Shown piece by piece: positions 22,150 to 32,861 of a DNA stretch of 64,000 nt. The first letter of the stretch is position 1. Every line of letters starts with the position of its first letter. The stretch comes from Saussurea involucrata. Its lineage: Eukaryota > Streptophyta > Magnoliopsida > Asterales > Asteraceae. The DNA lies in NCBI GenBank assembly GCA_033807775.1, contig CM066315.1, positions 63,186,320 to 63,250,319 of the forward strand. The letters are read 5' to 3'. A program made the translations under genes and the position numbers. The notes beneath the pieces are model-generated. The model was not told where the DNA came from and searched no databases. It saw only the letters and a list, made by a program, of their open reading frames with translations.

Positions 22150-22654
22150 AAATGGTGAGGTTGCCTTCATCTTCTTCAGACTCTCATTCTCCTCTATCTT
22201 AGCCTGTACGGTTTCAAGTTTCTGCATAGAAAAGGTAACCAAAATCATCATATATAACCAATCCTAATATAGGATCTTTGACCAAAAGAAGTTATGCTTT
22301 TGATGTAATGTACCCTCTTCAGATGCTTTTGTTCCTCTATCAATAATGCCTCCTCCTCTTTAAGTGCAGCCAGGCTATGAAACAATCAATGAATCAGATA
22401 CTTAATAATGACGCTATCTATGGAATTCATCAAGAATTTTTGTTGATTTATAAAAGCATGTTATGTACACAAACTATAAAATATAAATCCTCCAAGATGT
22501 GTTGGTGCTTTGTTCAGCCAGTTAGATTCATGTGATTGTGCCCATTAAGTCGTAACTAAGCACCAACGGGAACTCTTCATAACCATATAAAGCTACGACT
22601 CACCTTCTTCTTTCTTGGCCTATTGGTCGGGGTGGTTTCACCAGGTGGCGTAAC
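22150..22654 (-). pseudogene. Captured multi-exon gene fragment in the Helitron
   Basis: Three minus-strand exon-like pieces with GT-AG edges. 22654-22604 reads VTPPGETTPTNRPRKKK, with acceptor TTGCAG and donor GTGAGT. 22374-22314 reads AALKEEEALLIEEQKHLKR. One from 22221 to about 22150 reads LETVQAKIEENESLKKMKA. Together they suggest a lysine-rich, nuclear-signal-like segment followed by a coiled coil. With the MASKND exon upstream (30733-30681) this looks like a host gene fragment carried by a Helitron. I do not recognise the parent gene. Confidence 0.6.
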
Positions 22655-22929
22655 CTGCAAGAATCGACACAAGAATCTTGGTGACATATTTCTTAATTAA
22701 ACTTAGTGTAAGAATACTTGAAAATTAACCACAAGATCCTTTGAATGTTGATGTTCGATCAGTGCCATGTTAATTTGCCTGCATTCTATAACCAAATTTT
22801 GTGATCTATAGCGTAAAATATATTAACACTGAGATGAAATGGTTTTGCTCTATTCAATATTGAAATGCATAGAAACCCATGTAATGAGAATTTACATTTA
22901 GTGCATAAATAATGACACCAAAGTTAATC

Positions 22930-23209
22930 TGTAGAATCCAGATCCGTGCAACTAATATGAAATCGAATATGATAAAGCAATACGAAATATGATTTCAACT
23001 GGTCATCCCTTTCATTAACTTTCAGAGAGAATATTACAGTATGAATTGAAAGCTAAAGAGATGATTAGCTTGTTTTTCCAAGCTAATCAACATTAAATAT
23101 GATGGGCCCGTGGTTAACAAGCCCACGGCCCGTTCACTAAAAGGCTCAAATTAAACTATTACAAATCAACCCTTGAACTTTAAATCAACTATTAAAACCT
23201 GCCCTAACA
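22930..23209 (-). repeat. 3' LTR of the pol-less element (280 bp)
   Basis: On + TGTAGAATCCAG...CCTGCCCTAACA. Compared with 29899-30178 it differs at about five positions, roughly 98% identity by eye. Confidence 0.95.
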
Positions 23210-25644
23210 ATCTCCCCCTTTGATTTGAAGTTCGAGTTCACGCTCTAGCTCTTGCCAGTTGAATATGTATCGTTTGCGCAACGCGAAGTGAACCTCAAAG
23301 AATCTGATTGCACGGCGATAGTCGATGCGGTCTTCAATCATTTCCAAAGCTTCCCGAGCAGTTGTTTCATTTGGATTTGGGACATACGAATGCTTTGGAT
23401 TCTCAGACTCGTGCTGAATAATCTTTCGAAGAGCATCTCTGACCTTTAGAAGCGTGCCGTCACAAAATCTGTCTACCTGACTGAAACGCAGAAACTTCTT
23501 TTCGTTCTGTTCGTTGTTGTAGACTATCCCGAATTCAGGTTGTAGAAGCAGAGAGTTCTCGGAATACATCTTCAGTTCAGGAGCTTTCAGATTTGGTTTT
23601 ATCAGATTGACTTTCTTAGCCCTGTTCTCGACAGCCATTTGGAAATCCGTTAAGTATGACATCATGATAGTACGGACCAGGTGTCGTCGAACGGCTTCGA
23701 GCGCCTTTGTAATCTCTAGCGGTCGGACGGTTCTTGAACGTAAGTCTTTCAGTAATACCAGAAAGTCGAGCGGTCGGAGGTTCTTGAAGTCGGCTTCAGA
23801 GAATCTCCATTCATTACCATATTCGCGGAGAACGGTGAAGACTGGATGGACGATCTTCATGATGCGGCGTGAATGGATGTTAAGAACCTCTGTGATCTGA
23901 TGCTTTGTTCTGACTTGACTGACTGGAAGGCACCGCTGCATTGCAAGTATATAACACCGTTGGTATTCGGGGTCGAGGTTGTAAATACCAAGGCAAAAGG
24001 TTGGCTCGATCGGGCGAAGTTTGTGGTCGAACAACTTTTTCAAAGATTCCTCCAGATGAGGGATAAGTACCTTGATCTTCTCCCAGCGATTTAGTTGCTG
24101 TTGAGGAAGGGGAGGAAGATCAGAAGCTGTCGTGGGAGGAGGAGTTGTCGGTAGATCGGAAGTAGTAGACTCAGGTCTTGTTGATGATGTTCCAGCGGGT
24201 TGAGCATAGTGAACGGGGGATGGTCCATATAAATTTTGGAGCAGGAACTGATCGTAGTCAATATTGTCGTCCTCATCAGTAGGGAAGACCAAATTTACCT
24301 GGAGATTTACGGTACTGGCGGCTTTTTCGTACCATGCGTCTTCGGTCTCCGGGTTGGTCTCACACTCTGGATCTATCATGTCCAGTATCGGTCTGTCTGA
24401 CGAATCAAAATCGACCAGTTCCTGTGTTGAACCCTCGGTCTTTTCAACCGTCGGGTCTTCTTCATCTGAAATCTCCATATCTATGACCATATCTTCTAGT
24501 GGCAACTCGTCTTCAGGTGCTTCTGATGTAGTTGCCGCATTTGGGGGTTCCTGTTGAACCACTGTTGTAGTTTCGGCAGTCACGATCTGGGCGGTTTCGG
24601 TTTGGCATAGACGCTTCTCCCCCTCACGGTGATCAGGATCATCCTGGTCATCGTGCTTGCGTTTGAGACCGTCGGCTTGACTCTTACAAGTGTCTTCTAG
24701 TGAGCGGACCCTCTCAGACAGCGTGGCGAGCGCTTTGTTGTAGTCGTTGAGGGTCGAGTCAATGGCGTCAAGGCGTGATGCGATAGATGAAGATGGAGCA
24801 GTGACCTGGGATCGGAGAACTGAGATCAGGTTTGCTTCAGTCGAGGCGGTTGTATCTGATTCCTGGAGCAGTTGGGCCAATAGCATCGTCTCCAAGGTAT
24901 CCACCGAATAGATATGTTGAGCAAATGTCGGTGGATGTGGTGGTGCGGTTTCGGCTTCAACAATCTTTGCTTTGCCTTTGATGGCTTTGGCGATCTCGTC
25001 GGTGACATGCTGTTCCAGTGCCTCGCGGACAACTTTGAGGGTGCTGTCCAGGGACCCTTTCGACACAAAGTCGGGGTGAATAACTCCGGGACCACTTAGG
25101 TTACCCGTTGAGGCGTCTACCACAGGGGTAGAGCCACCTACGTTCACAGTTGGCGTGATGTTAACTGTGGTAGGATTTCCCGCCGATCCTTGTGTTCCAC
25201 CTAGAGGTGAAGACACTATGGTGGTTCCGGTCGGGTCACGAAGAGCCTCGACTTGGTGTTGTTCCCTTTCAAGTGTCCTAGCCAAAGATTGATTTATTTC
25301 AAGAGGCTCTAGACTCGATTGTGCACGAAATGAAGTCGAGACCGGGGGCTGCTGGTCTCTTATTTCAACACCAACACTCTTCGAATGAGAGGCCGGTGGA
25401 AGTTGTGCTTGTTCCCCGTGTAATGTTGAAACATCCGTCTGTCATGAGATGGATGAGTGGATGAGGGGGTCTTGCAATTGCTCCGCTGGGTCCACGGAGG
25501 CTTCTTCAATACCCCGTCCCAACAAATGAGATGGGATAGCAGATGTGGCTACCCGGATATCGCTCGGCTCGGTTCGCTCAGGGGCCTCGTTATCTTTACG
25601 GCCCAATCTTTCCTGGTTCGCTTTCGACCTTAACTCCCTCATCC
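23204..25644 (-). pseudogene. Long 3' ORF of unknown function in the pol-less element
   Basis: A minus-strand frame opens with MRELRSKANQERLGRKD near 25644, is interrupted by TGA at 25442-25444, and then runs open to TAG at 23204-23206. The N-terminal part is low-complexity and acidic (Ser/Thr/Glu-rich, LVDFDSSDRPI). The C-terminal third is basic and helical (VLIPHLEESLKKLFDHKLRP, RAIRFFEVHFALRKRYIFNW). No protease, RT, integrase or transmembrane segment is visible. Its position between the pol site and the polypurine tract matches the extra 3' (env-like) ORF of some Sireviruses, but similarity to it is not shown. The last codons (KGGDC) are the polypurine tract itself, and the stop lies inside the LTR. 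Confidence 0.75.
23208..23220 (-). other. Polypurine tract of the pol-less element
   Basis: On minus CAAAGGGGGAGAT directly before the LTR start TGTTAGGGC. It is translated as the C terminus of the 3' ORF. Confidence 0.88.
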
Positions 25645-25741
25645 TCACATGTCCTATGTCCCGGGGAAGGTCCCTCCGGCTCTGGCTGGACCATGGGATT
25701 CCCTAACTCTCGTCTATATGCATAGCACGGATATTATCCTG

Positions 25742-26620
25742 CTCCCCCTCGGAGTGAGAGTGTTATTTACTTGGGAGACATCAACACAAAAAAAAAAATT
25801 AGACATTTAAGAAAAACAGTGTGACGCTTCCCCTCAGATTGAGGTTGTTGATCCGCCGTGGAATATCTGTAAAAGACCCAAAGTTAGTAAACATGACGGA
25901 TAAACAAGTGACGGCGCGTACCTTTGCTTTGAGTGGTTCAATCTGGGACAGATTGAGGACTGGCAGTGACTAAACAGGTGCTGGATAGACGGAACAGGGG
26001 TGTCCAGAAAAAAATATGCAACAATGCAAAACTTTCCGGACATTCCATAGTATCCGGACAAATCATACTTTCCGGATAGATGGTATCCGGATGAAAGAGG
26101 ATGGAATGGCAAACCTTTCCGGTCAAAACAAAGTATCCGGTCAAAGGGTGTTTCCGGACAGAGTAGGGATTCCGGATATTCCTACCCGGATACACATCCA
26201 GTCCGGAAAGTCATCCGGACTGATGGATGTCCGGACACTTTTACACTTTAAAGAATAATTCCATTTTTCAAAGAGATAAAACCTGTAGAATTTTGAAAAA
26301 AATGGATCTCTTGCTCCCCCTCAAACTGAAAATGGGGGAAAACTTTCTCCCCCTCGGATAGTGTATAGGGATGTGCAATGGAGAGTCTAACACACAAAAG
26401 CGTTAGACATTTAAAGAAAACTTTGTGTCGCTCCCCCTCAAATGATGGGCATTAGATGACATGCTCCCCCTTGGAATGTGCGCGTAGAGTGAAGTGCACA
26501 CGGGAGTATCCACACACACAAAAAACTTTTTTTAACATATTTAAGAAAAAATTGTGTGTGACGCTCCCCCTCAACAGTAGAGTAACATACCTGATAGCTG
26601 ATCATGCTCCCCTAAACACA
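25742..26620 (-). promoter_or_regulatory. Non-coding zone with repeated stem-loop plus polypurine modules
   Basis: Minus strand GAGGGGGAG-type tracts occur near 25742, 25828, 26314, 26347, 26431, 26464, 26563 and 26605. Three modules of about 100 bp (ending near 25836, 26440 and 26572) share ACATTTAAGAAAA in a loop flanked by CACA / TGTG arms, followed by CTCCCCCTC on +. Multiple polypurine tracts are, from memory, a Sirevirus trait. This zone occupies the place where pol should be. Confidence 0.75.
26035..26236. repeat. TCCGGA palindrome array 1 (about 12 sites)
   Basis: Twelve TCCGGA-type sites (some TCCGGT or CCCGGA) spaced about 12-18 bp, mostly 15-18, with one 32-bp gap. Intervening bases are not conserved, so the periodic hexamer is the repeated feature. 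Confidence 0.88.
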
Positions 26621-26767
26621 TGAGCAGCTTGTTAAAGCATAGGTATAGACAAACCTCACGTCTTCTTAATATTGTTCCTTGTAGATCGTGAGCAGCTCCC
26701 TCCTTGCGGTCATGTATGTGGAAATCCACAGTCTGAGAGTCACACATGACCGTCCTGCAAAACAAGT

Positions 26768-29106
26768 TTACCGGACCTTGGGTACCCAGATTTGTCTGGG
26801 TCCCGGAGGGTTAGGTTTGGCACCTCTTTGAGGAACTTGCTTTGACACAGCTTTCCCCTTAGGTGTAGGTTTTACACCGTTTGTGGGAACTGGTTTAGGC
26901 ACAGGTTGCCTCCTAGGTGTAGATTTTACACCCTTTGGAGGAATAGGTTTGGCAGCAGGTTTCCTCTTTGGTGCCGGTTTAACCTCAGTAGGAGCAACCC
27001 ATCTAGGAGCAACCCATCTAGGAGCATGTTTGGTCTCCCGCTGTGGTTTAACCGCTGATTGGTAACCCCGTTTTTGATAGTGTCTTTGCTGGTTATTACG
27101 GGGTTCGCGTTTGGGAAATAAATTACACATGTGATACGACCCAAACCACTCATTATTCTGAATATCATCAAAGTCATTCCAACCACAACTAGAACAACAC
27201 AAACGATCGTGCGATAATTGAATCAATTGCTGAATGGAGTAAATTTTCATCGGAAAATTAATATCTCTTTTAACAAAATTATTCCTATGATTCCAAGCAC
27301 TATCGTTTTTGTTCATTCTCGGGTAAAAAACAGTATTGAACGACTTTGATGCAGCACCCTCGACAGGTTCCTTCTTTAGCCACTTTGGTTTTTCTTGTTT
27401 AGCGTGACCGGTTTTATCCCAAACAACAGGGACAGTGCGGTCAGTGACTTTTGAAGGAACATGATTTTTGGCAGGCAATCGCTCGTTCTTTTGCCTTGGC
27501 TGTGATTGGTTTTGAGAAACAGGTTTCGATTTGGGAATCTCAATCACAGCTGGGGCCTTAGTGGTAGAACAGGTACCCTTTAGGAAGTTGACCGGGCGAT
27601 TGACTACTGGAGTCAAAAAATCAGTATGACTCGGGAGAGGTTTGTCGAAAGGAAACGACTCAAACTCTCCATCGGAGTTACCTTCATAGTTCATGAATTC
27701 TGAAAAATCGACATCCGGAATTACTGGACTTGGATCGGTCGAGGAAGGCGAGGAACACTTTGTGCTTTCTGTAGTGTGCTTTGAGGAATTTGGTGCGGAA
27801 GCGTTTGAAAAATCAGAGTTTAAATTCCTTGTAACACATTCATCTTTAGAAACTTGACTTTCTTGAGACGAGATATTTCCTATGAAAGCTTTACACGAGG
27901 ATGTGTCAGATGAGTTGGAGAAAGATCAGGTGAAATATGCTTTTGAGCCTGGAGAAGGTCAATCTGTTCTTGGAGTTGACCATTTCTCAGGTGCCCTTTC
28001 ATCGTTTCTCTTGTCATTTCAGACAGTTTTGATGAGAGCGTATTGATTTCCCACTGAAATTTTTCCTTTTCCTCACTTGACACATCGTCGGTTTTCTCAG
28101 ATTTGAGTTTCTCAATCTCAGAGATGAGCACTTTCTTTTCGTTTTGAAAAATAGACCTTTCTTTCTCAAACGACTCCTCCAACTCGACAATTTTTGCTTC
28201 CAAGATGAGAGGGGGAACATAGAGTTTAAACTCGTTCGTCTCATTCTTGGTTGCTGGTGCTTGGTCCTCATCCTTTTGGGAGGAATCCTTGGGCTTAGCA
28301 ACCTTGTAGGGGTCGAAGTAGTCATTCGAGAGGTACTTCTTTGGATTTTTCTTATAAGAATAATTTAAAGGCTCATAACAAAATGGAAGTTGTATTCCTC
28401 GTTTGTGTGTGCGCTTATATTCCTCGGTTTCCTCTTCCTTTTCAGGTTCAAGAGGACCAGTCCATTGAATTCCATATTCAGGATACTTTTTATCTAACCC
28501 AAAACAAGCAAAATCATACAAAGTGGGTGTATGACATCTTCCTTTTTTCAAATAATGTGGGTTATCATAACCGATTCCCCACTCTTTGTTAAAGTACGTG
28601 AACTCTTTAGGTTTATTTAGAAAGATGGTTTGATCAGTTTGACCCCTTTTGTGGAGTTTTGTTTCAAGATCCGTGATTTTATTTACAAACTCCTTGTATT
28701 GAATTTGAAGAGCAGAGCATTGATAAACAGTTTCTGCTTTTTCATTCAAGCACTGATCAAACTGTGACTGAAGTTCAGATAATTTGGCCCGTAAGTCTTT
28801 AGGTGCTATAGAAAGATTTTTGCATTTCTCCTTTAAAATAGCATTTTCAGACTTATATTTTTCAGTTATTTTCTTTTGAACATCTAGCTTTTCGGTTAGA
28901 GACCTAATCTCAAGCAGTTGTTCTTTAGAAGTAGCCTTAAAGGAATCTACCCGTTCAGCAAGAGGTTTCACTCGGTCATAAAGTTCTGAAAAGATAGGTT
29001 CACATACCTGACACGGCCTTTTCATGTCTTCTTCAGCAGGAGACGTCTTCAGTTGCACTGGAGTGATCGTCAGACGATTGTTCGATTCAAAGTGGCACAG
29101 TATCAC
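26768..29106 (-). pseudogene. Gag-like coiled-coil ORF, broken by a frameshift
   Basis: Two minus-strand frames meet near 27890. The upstream one (29106-27880) starts around MKRPCQVCEP and is largely coiled coil (SLTEKLDVQKKITEKYKSEN). A conserved middle (FTYFNKEWGIGYDNPHYLKK, PTLYDFACFGLDKKYPEYGI) separates it from a second coiled coil. A one-base shift joins it to the downstream frame (to 26768), a basic Lys/Pro-rich tail with repeats (PKPVPTNGVKPTPKGKAVSK) ending RQIWVPKVR. Such tails precede protease in Sirevirus gag-pol (family knowledge), but here no protease follows. The usual CCHC knuckle and N-terminal gag core are not seen. Confidence 0.72.
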
Positions 29107-29149
29107 GAGTACTTAAATGTCCCCCTCCTGTGACTTAGCACGGGGGTCC

Positions 29150-29500
29150 CGGATTATGTGTCCGGGTGGTTTCCGGATAGAGAATCCGGAAAAACCAGGA
29201 ATCCGGATGATATAGTCCGGATGGGTGAAGGAATCCGGATGTACTAAGTTTCCGGATAACAATGAAGTTTCTGGGTACTATGGATTGTCCGGATAAGATA
29301 TGTCCGGAAACACTGGGTTTCTGGATACAAATGTTACCCGGATAGTATAAGGAATAGTGACTTACCCGGATTGCAGAACTTAGCCGGAAAAATGAGGAGT
29401 CCGGATGGAATTGGAGTTGTCCGGATGGATTTCACACAAACGTCCGGACACTATCAACTTGTCCGGAAACCGCGACTGGGTTATCCGGAAAACACGGCTG
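29150..29500. repeat. TCCGGA palindrome array 2 (about 20 sites)
   Basis: Leader of the pol-less element. It has TCCGGA or TCCGGAT every 15-20 bp, with a few decayed TTTCTGG sites. Same motif and spacing as the array at 26035-26236, about 3 kb away across the gag-like ORF. Confidence 0.88.
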
Positions 29501-29884
29501 TTTGCTCAACTCCATCGAATTTTCGATTAGGGTTGCCCAAAATCGTTCCTGGAAGATTAGTAACAATGCCAAACACAAAAATAACACTAATCCAATCGAT
29601 TTAAATGCAAAAACAACAAGTTTTGATGGTTAAAAATCGAATCTTTGTCAAGAACACTACCAAAACTTTTGATCTTAAATTGCTAAATTGACCACTCAAA
29701 CGATCGAATTGGAATGCGAAAATTTGCAGAAATACTAACAAGTATAATGCTAACACAACCCAATAAACAGAATTGAACAATTTAGTCAGAATCAAAGATT
29801 TGAAAATTCAAGAATAGTCAAACGTGAAAAAGTCAAACTGACCATAAATTCGTGAATGAATCTGCGAATCGAATCCGCCCGTCT

Positions 29885-29896
29885 GCTCTGATACCA
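29885..29896 (-). other. Primer-binding site of the pol-less element
   Basis: GCTCTGATACCA on + (TGGTATCAGAGC on minus), two bases from the LTR. Confidence 0.92.
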
Positions 29897-29898
29897 AT

Positions 29899-30178
29899 TG
29901 TAGAATCTAGATCCGTGCAACTAATATGAAATCGAATATGATAAAGCAATACGAAATATGATTTCAACTGGTCATCCCTTTCATTAATTTTCAGAGAGAA
30001 TATTACAGTATGAATTGAAAGCTAAAGAGATGATTAGCTTGTTTTTCCATGCTAATCAACATTAAATATGATGGGCCCGTGGTTAACAAGCCCATGGCCC
30101 GTTCACTACAAGGCTCAAATTAAACTATTACAAATCAACCCTTGAACTTTAAATCAACTATTAAAACCTGCCCTAACA
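29899..30178 (-). repeat. 5' LTR of the pol-less element (280 bp)
   Basis: TGTAGAATCTAG...CCTGCCCTAACA on +, partner of 22930-23209. Confidence 0.95.
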
Positions 30179-30680
30179 TAATCTCACGAACACACAAATC
30201 AAAAGGGTGAAATGGGGATTTCAAGAAACATAATTGGATCAAATTTGTTGATAAAACGACCTTAAAGGGTTATTTATACAGAACCATAAAGTGACACACA
30301 CACACACACAAATCAAAAGGGTAAAATGGGATTTCAAGAAACCTTAATTTGGATCAAAGCTGTTGCTAAAATGACCTTAAAGGGTTATTTATACAGAACC
30401 ATAAAGTGATACACACACACAAATCAAAAGGGTAGAATGGGATTTCAAGAAACATTAATTTGGATCAAATTTGTTGCTAAAATTAATGACCTTAAAGGGT
30501 TACCTATAACCATAACTTGATACAAGAGACTGACAGATACACAAATCAAAAGGGTGAAATGGGGATTTCAAGAAACATTAATCTGGATCAAATTTACCTT
30601 GTAGAACCCAAAACTCGAGTTAACAATCAAAGCAATCCATAATACAATGAAGAAAGGTTAAAAAGATGAATAAAACAAAC

Positions 30681-30733
30681 CTGGGCGCCTGACGAATCTA
30701 AAGCAGAGAACCATTGTCGTTTTTGGAAGCCAT
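30681..30733 (-). pseudogene. Exon-like fragment MASKND (copy 2, with TAG)
   Basis: Duplicate of 21478-21532; the same start and donor (CCCAG|GTTTGT), with a stop after about 11 codons. Upstream on the minus strand, GTTGATTGTT-type repeats and the Helitron 5' end follow. Confidence 0.5.
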
Positions 30734-31274
30734 TTTGGAAGCCAAAATCGCAAAACTCGTTAGCCAAAGTCGTTGATTGTTGCCAAAACCGTTGATTGTT
30801 GAAAGCCAAACTCGTTGATTGTTGAAAGCTTCTGATATTGAATGAACAGGCTGAGAAGTCTGAGTGTTGGAATACCATTGGAGTTGAATTGATCGGTGGG
30901 AGGAGGGGAGACGAAAGGGTGGAGGTGAATTGATCAGTGGGAAGAGGGGAGACAAAAGGGTAAACAGAAAAATCGGAAAAATAAAAAAAGGAGAAAAAAG
31001 GGAAGTAGTGATTCTGAAATGTGGGAGTGCCACATCAGCAACACTTGATTCTGCCTTATAATATATATAGATTTATTTCATCAACCTCCTCCTATGACTT
31101 TTTATAGTTTTGGCTGGACATATTTTCCATTAGTTATGGACATTTCCAACAACAAACTTCAACCGAAGCCTAAACAATGTGTTTTTTTGTCTATGATTCC
31201 GAATAGAAAGTCTATCAAGTATACACTAGTTGTCATGTTTTATTTCTTGAGCATACATTTACAACAAACCTGGT

Positions 31275-31493
31275 ATGTATTTTGTAATTGAATGGGATTT
31301 TTTTCTTACATTAATAGCTATGGAGTATATATATACAATTTGAGAAATAGAAACTCTATTTGAGACAATAAAAAGTTAATTACTCTATCCTAGAGATTAC
31401 AAGATTGGTTACATGGGATGTGATAGAGAATAGATCAAGGGATACTATACGATTTTGTTGATCAAGAGATATGATTTGATGTATCATATCATT
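31275..31493 (-). repeat. LTR-like 3' end of the old copia element
   Basis: Aligns to 48005-48302, but lacks the short retroposon found there, so it serves as the empty-site reference. Boundaries are approximate. Confidence 0.65.
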
Positions 31494-31509
31494 CCCCATC
31501 AAGATGTAC

Positions 31510-32460
31510 TATTGATTAATTGGTGAGACCAATCTTGGACATGAGCCCAAGGAATCATGTCTGAGCAAGCGACTTAGTAAGATAATCGGCTAGATAATCG
31601 TTGCCATACATGTACGGCACATGTAGTTGTTGGTTTTGAACATTTTCACAAACAAAATGATAGTCAAGTGCCAAGTGTTTCATTTTCTAGTGGAATTTCG
31701 GCAATATATGTAGTTCCCATGTCCCAACTCAAGATATATTTGTTCGTTGGCAAATGTCCCAACTCAAGAAGTAAGTTTCGGAACCATAGGACCTCGACAA
31801 TAGTTGCAGCAATGGCTCGATATTGAGCTTCAGTTGGCGATCGAGCATGGTTTTGTTGTTTAGAATAACACCAAGATATGGAATTGTTAGCCCAATGAAC
31901 AAGGTAGCCAATTGTAGAAATGTAGTCATCTTTATCATTTCTAGTGAGCATCTGAAAAGGCATGGTGTGTAGTAGGGGAGACTTGGCAAACTAATAAACC
32001 TTATGTGGATGTTTATGCAAGAACGCATAATAACCGTTTAAGAGTGACCTAATAATATTCGGTAGGCTTGTGCATGTATTGAGATAACATGGTCACCAAA
32101 AATGTCAATTCTAGTTGAATATATCTACTCTAGTTAAAAAAATGGTATTGTAGACTGCCCATAAGTACTCGGTATTTGGGGGGAGGGGGTTGGCTAGAGG
32201 AGTTCCGGTTTGGATAGATAAGGGGGTTAGGTTGCCATATAAGAGTTGGTATGGTTTGCCATTTGACATATGCATGAGCACAAGTTAGGAGGTCTTGTAT
32301 ATATTTTTGTTGGCCTCATGAAGTTGTCATGAGGATGGGGTAGCGCTTTCACACCAAGAAAATGAGAGAGATTGTCAAAATCTTTAAGTGAGAAATGAAT
32401 GGATAATTAGGATATGTAAGTATTTAAAAAGGTGGAATCGGAGCGTCTGATGATAATATA
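31510..32460 (-). pseudogene. Copia RT C-terminal part and RNase H remnant
   Basis: The minus strand reads SDSTFLNTYISQL, SLKDFDNLSHFLGVKALP (RT connection), then RNase H (YLVHWANNSISWCYSKQQNH, RSPTEAQYRAIAATIVEVLW) and the terminal NDYLADYLTKSLAQT. Many substitutions and stops. It is cut at 32460/32461 inside the YVDD region by the + strand copia element. Confidence 0.85.
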
Positions 32461-32849
32461 TGTTGAAATATGTTTATTTTGTACAATCATGACTTTGGGT
32501 TTAATTGTATCATTTCAGAATTTGTAGATATGGAATTAAAGGGAAACTGAAGTTCAAGGACTGAAAGTGGACAAATATGAAGCTATTGGACGGCGCCACA
32601 CATTGACTCATAGTTGAAGGGTAGCACAACTTTTAACAAGAACTTCAGGGTCTATTTGTGAATATATGGCTGATGTATTTATAGAAGGGGTCTCCTCTCA
32701 TTTTGACCCCACCAGATTTCATTTTTCAGTTTTCAATCTAGAGAAATATACTCTCTTCTCTCTTAATAGTTTTAGGCTTTCACATTTGTATCTAGATTAG
32801 GATTTGTACTCAAGTTTACTTTCATATTAATAGAGTTATATTTTGAAGA
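32461..32849 (+). repeat. 5' LTR of copia element B (389 bp)
   Basis: TGTTGAAATATG...ATTTTGAAGA. It ends GA rather than the usual CA, but the boundary is fixed by comparison with the 3' LTR. Confidence 0.88.
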
Positions 32850-32861
32850 TGGTATCAGAGC
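32850..32861 (+). other. Primer-binding site of copia element B
   Basis: TGGTATCAGAGC abuts the LTR end. Confidence 0.92.

Larger units (their letters stand above)
22930..30178 (-). mobile_element. Sirevirus-like LTR element lacking pol, 7249 bp, TSD TAATC
   Basis: Two 280-bp LTRs (about five differences by eye) are flanked by an exact 5-bp duplication TAATC (22925-22929 and 30179-30183). On the minus strand it has a tRNA-Met primer site, a leader, a broken gag-like ORF and a non-coding zone with repeated polypurine tracts, then a long 3' ORF and the polypurine tract. There is no protease, RT, RNase H or integrase, so it is a complete but non-autonomous unit that must use Pol from another copia element. 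Confidence 0.93.
21068..31071 (-). mobile_element. Second Helitron-related block, interrupted by a hAT MITE and an LTR element
   Basis: The minus-strand 5' end at 31071 reads TCTATATATATTATAAGG then CAGAATCAAG, the same family as the end at 21066, with host T at 31072. No second 3' hairpin was found, so this block may share the 3' end at 19163, or its 3' end was lost. Its body is split between 30179-31071 and 21068-22929 by the LTR element, and it contains exon-like pieces and repeats. Confidence 0.65.

Noticed and set aside
29150..29500. Possible CRISPR-like array because of regular spacing
   Set aside because: The repeat is only a 6-bp palindrome with variable 9-14-bp gaps, in a plant retroelement; not CRISPR.
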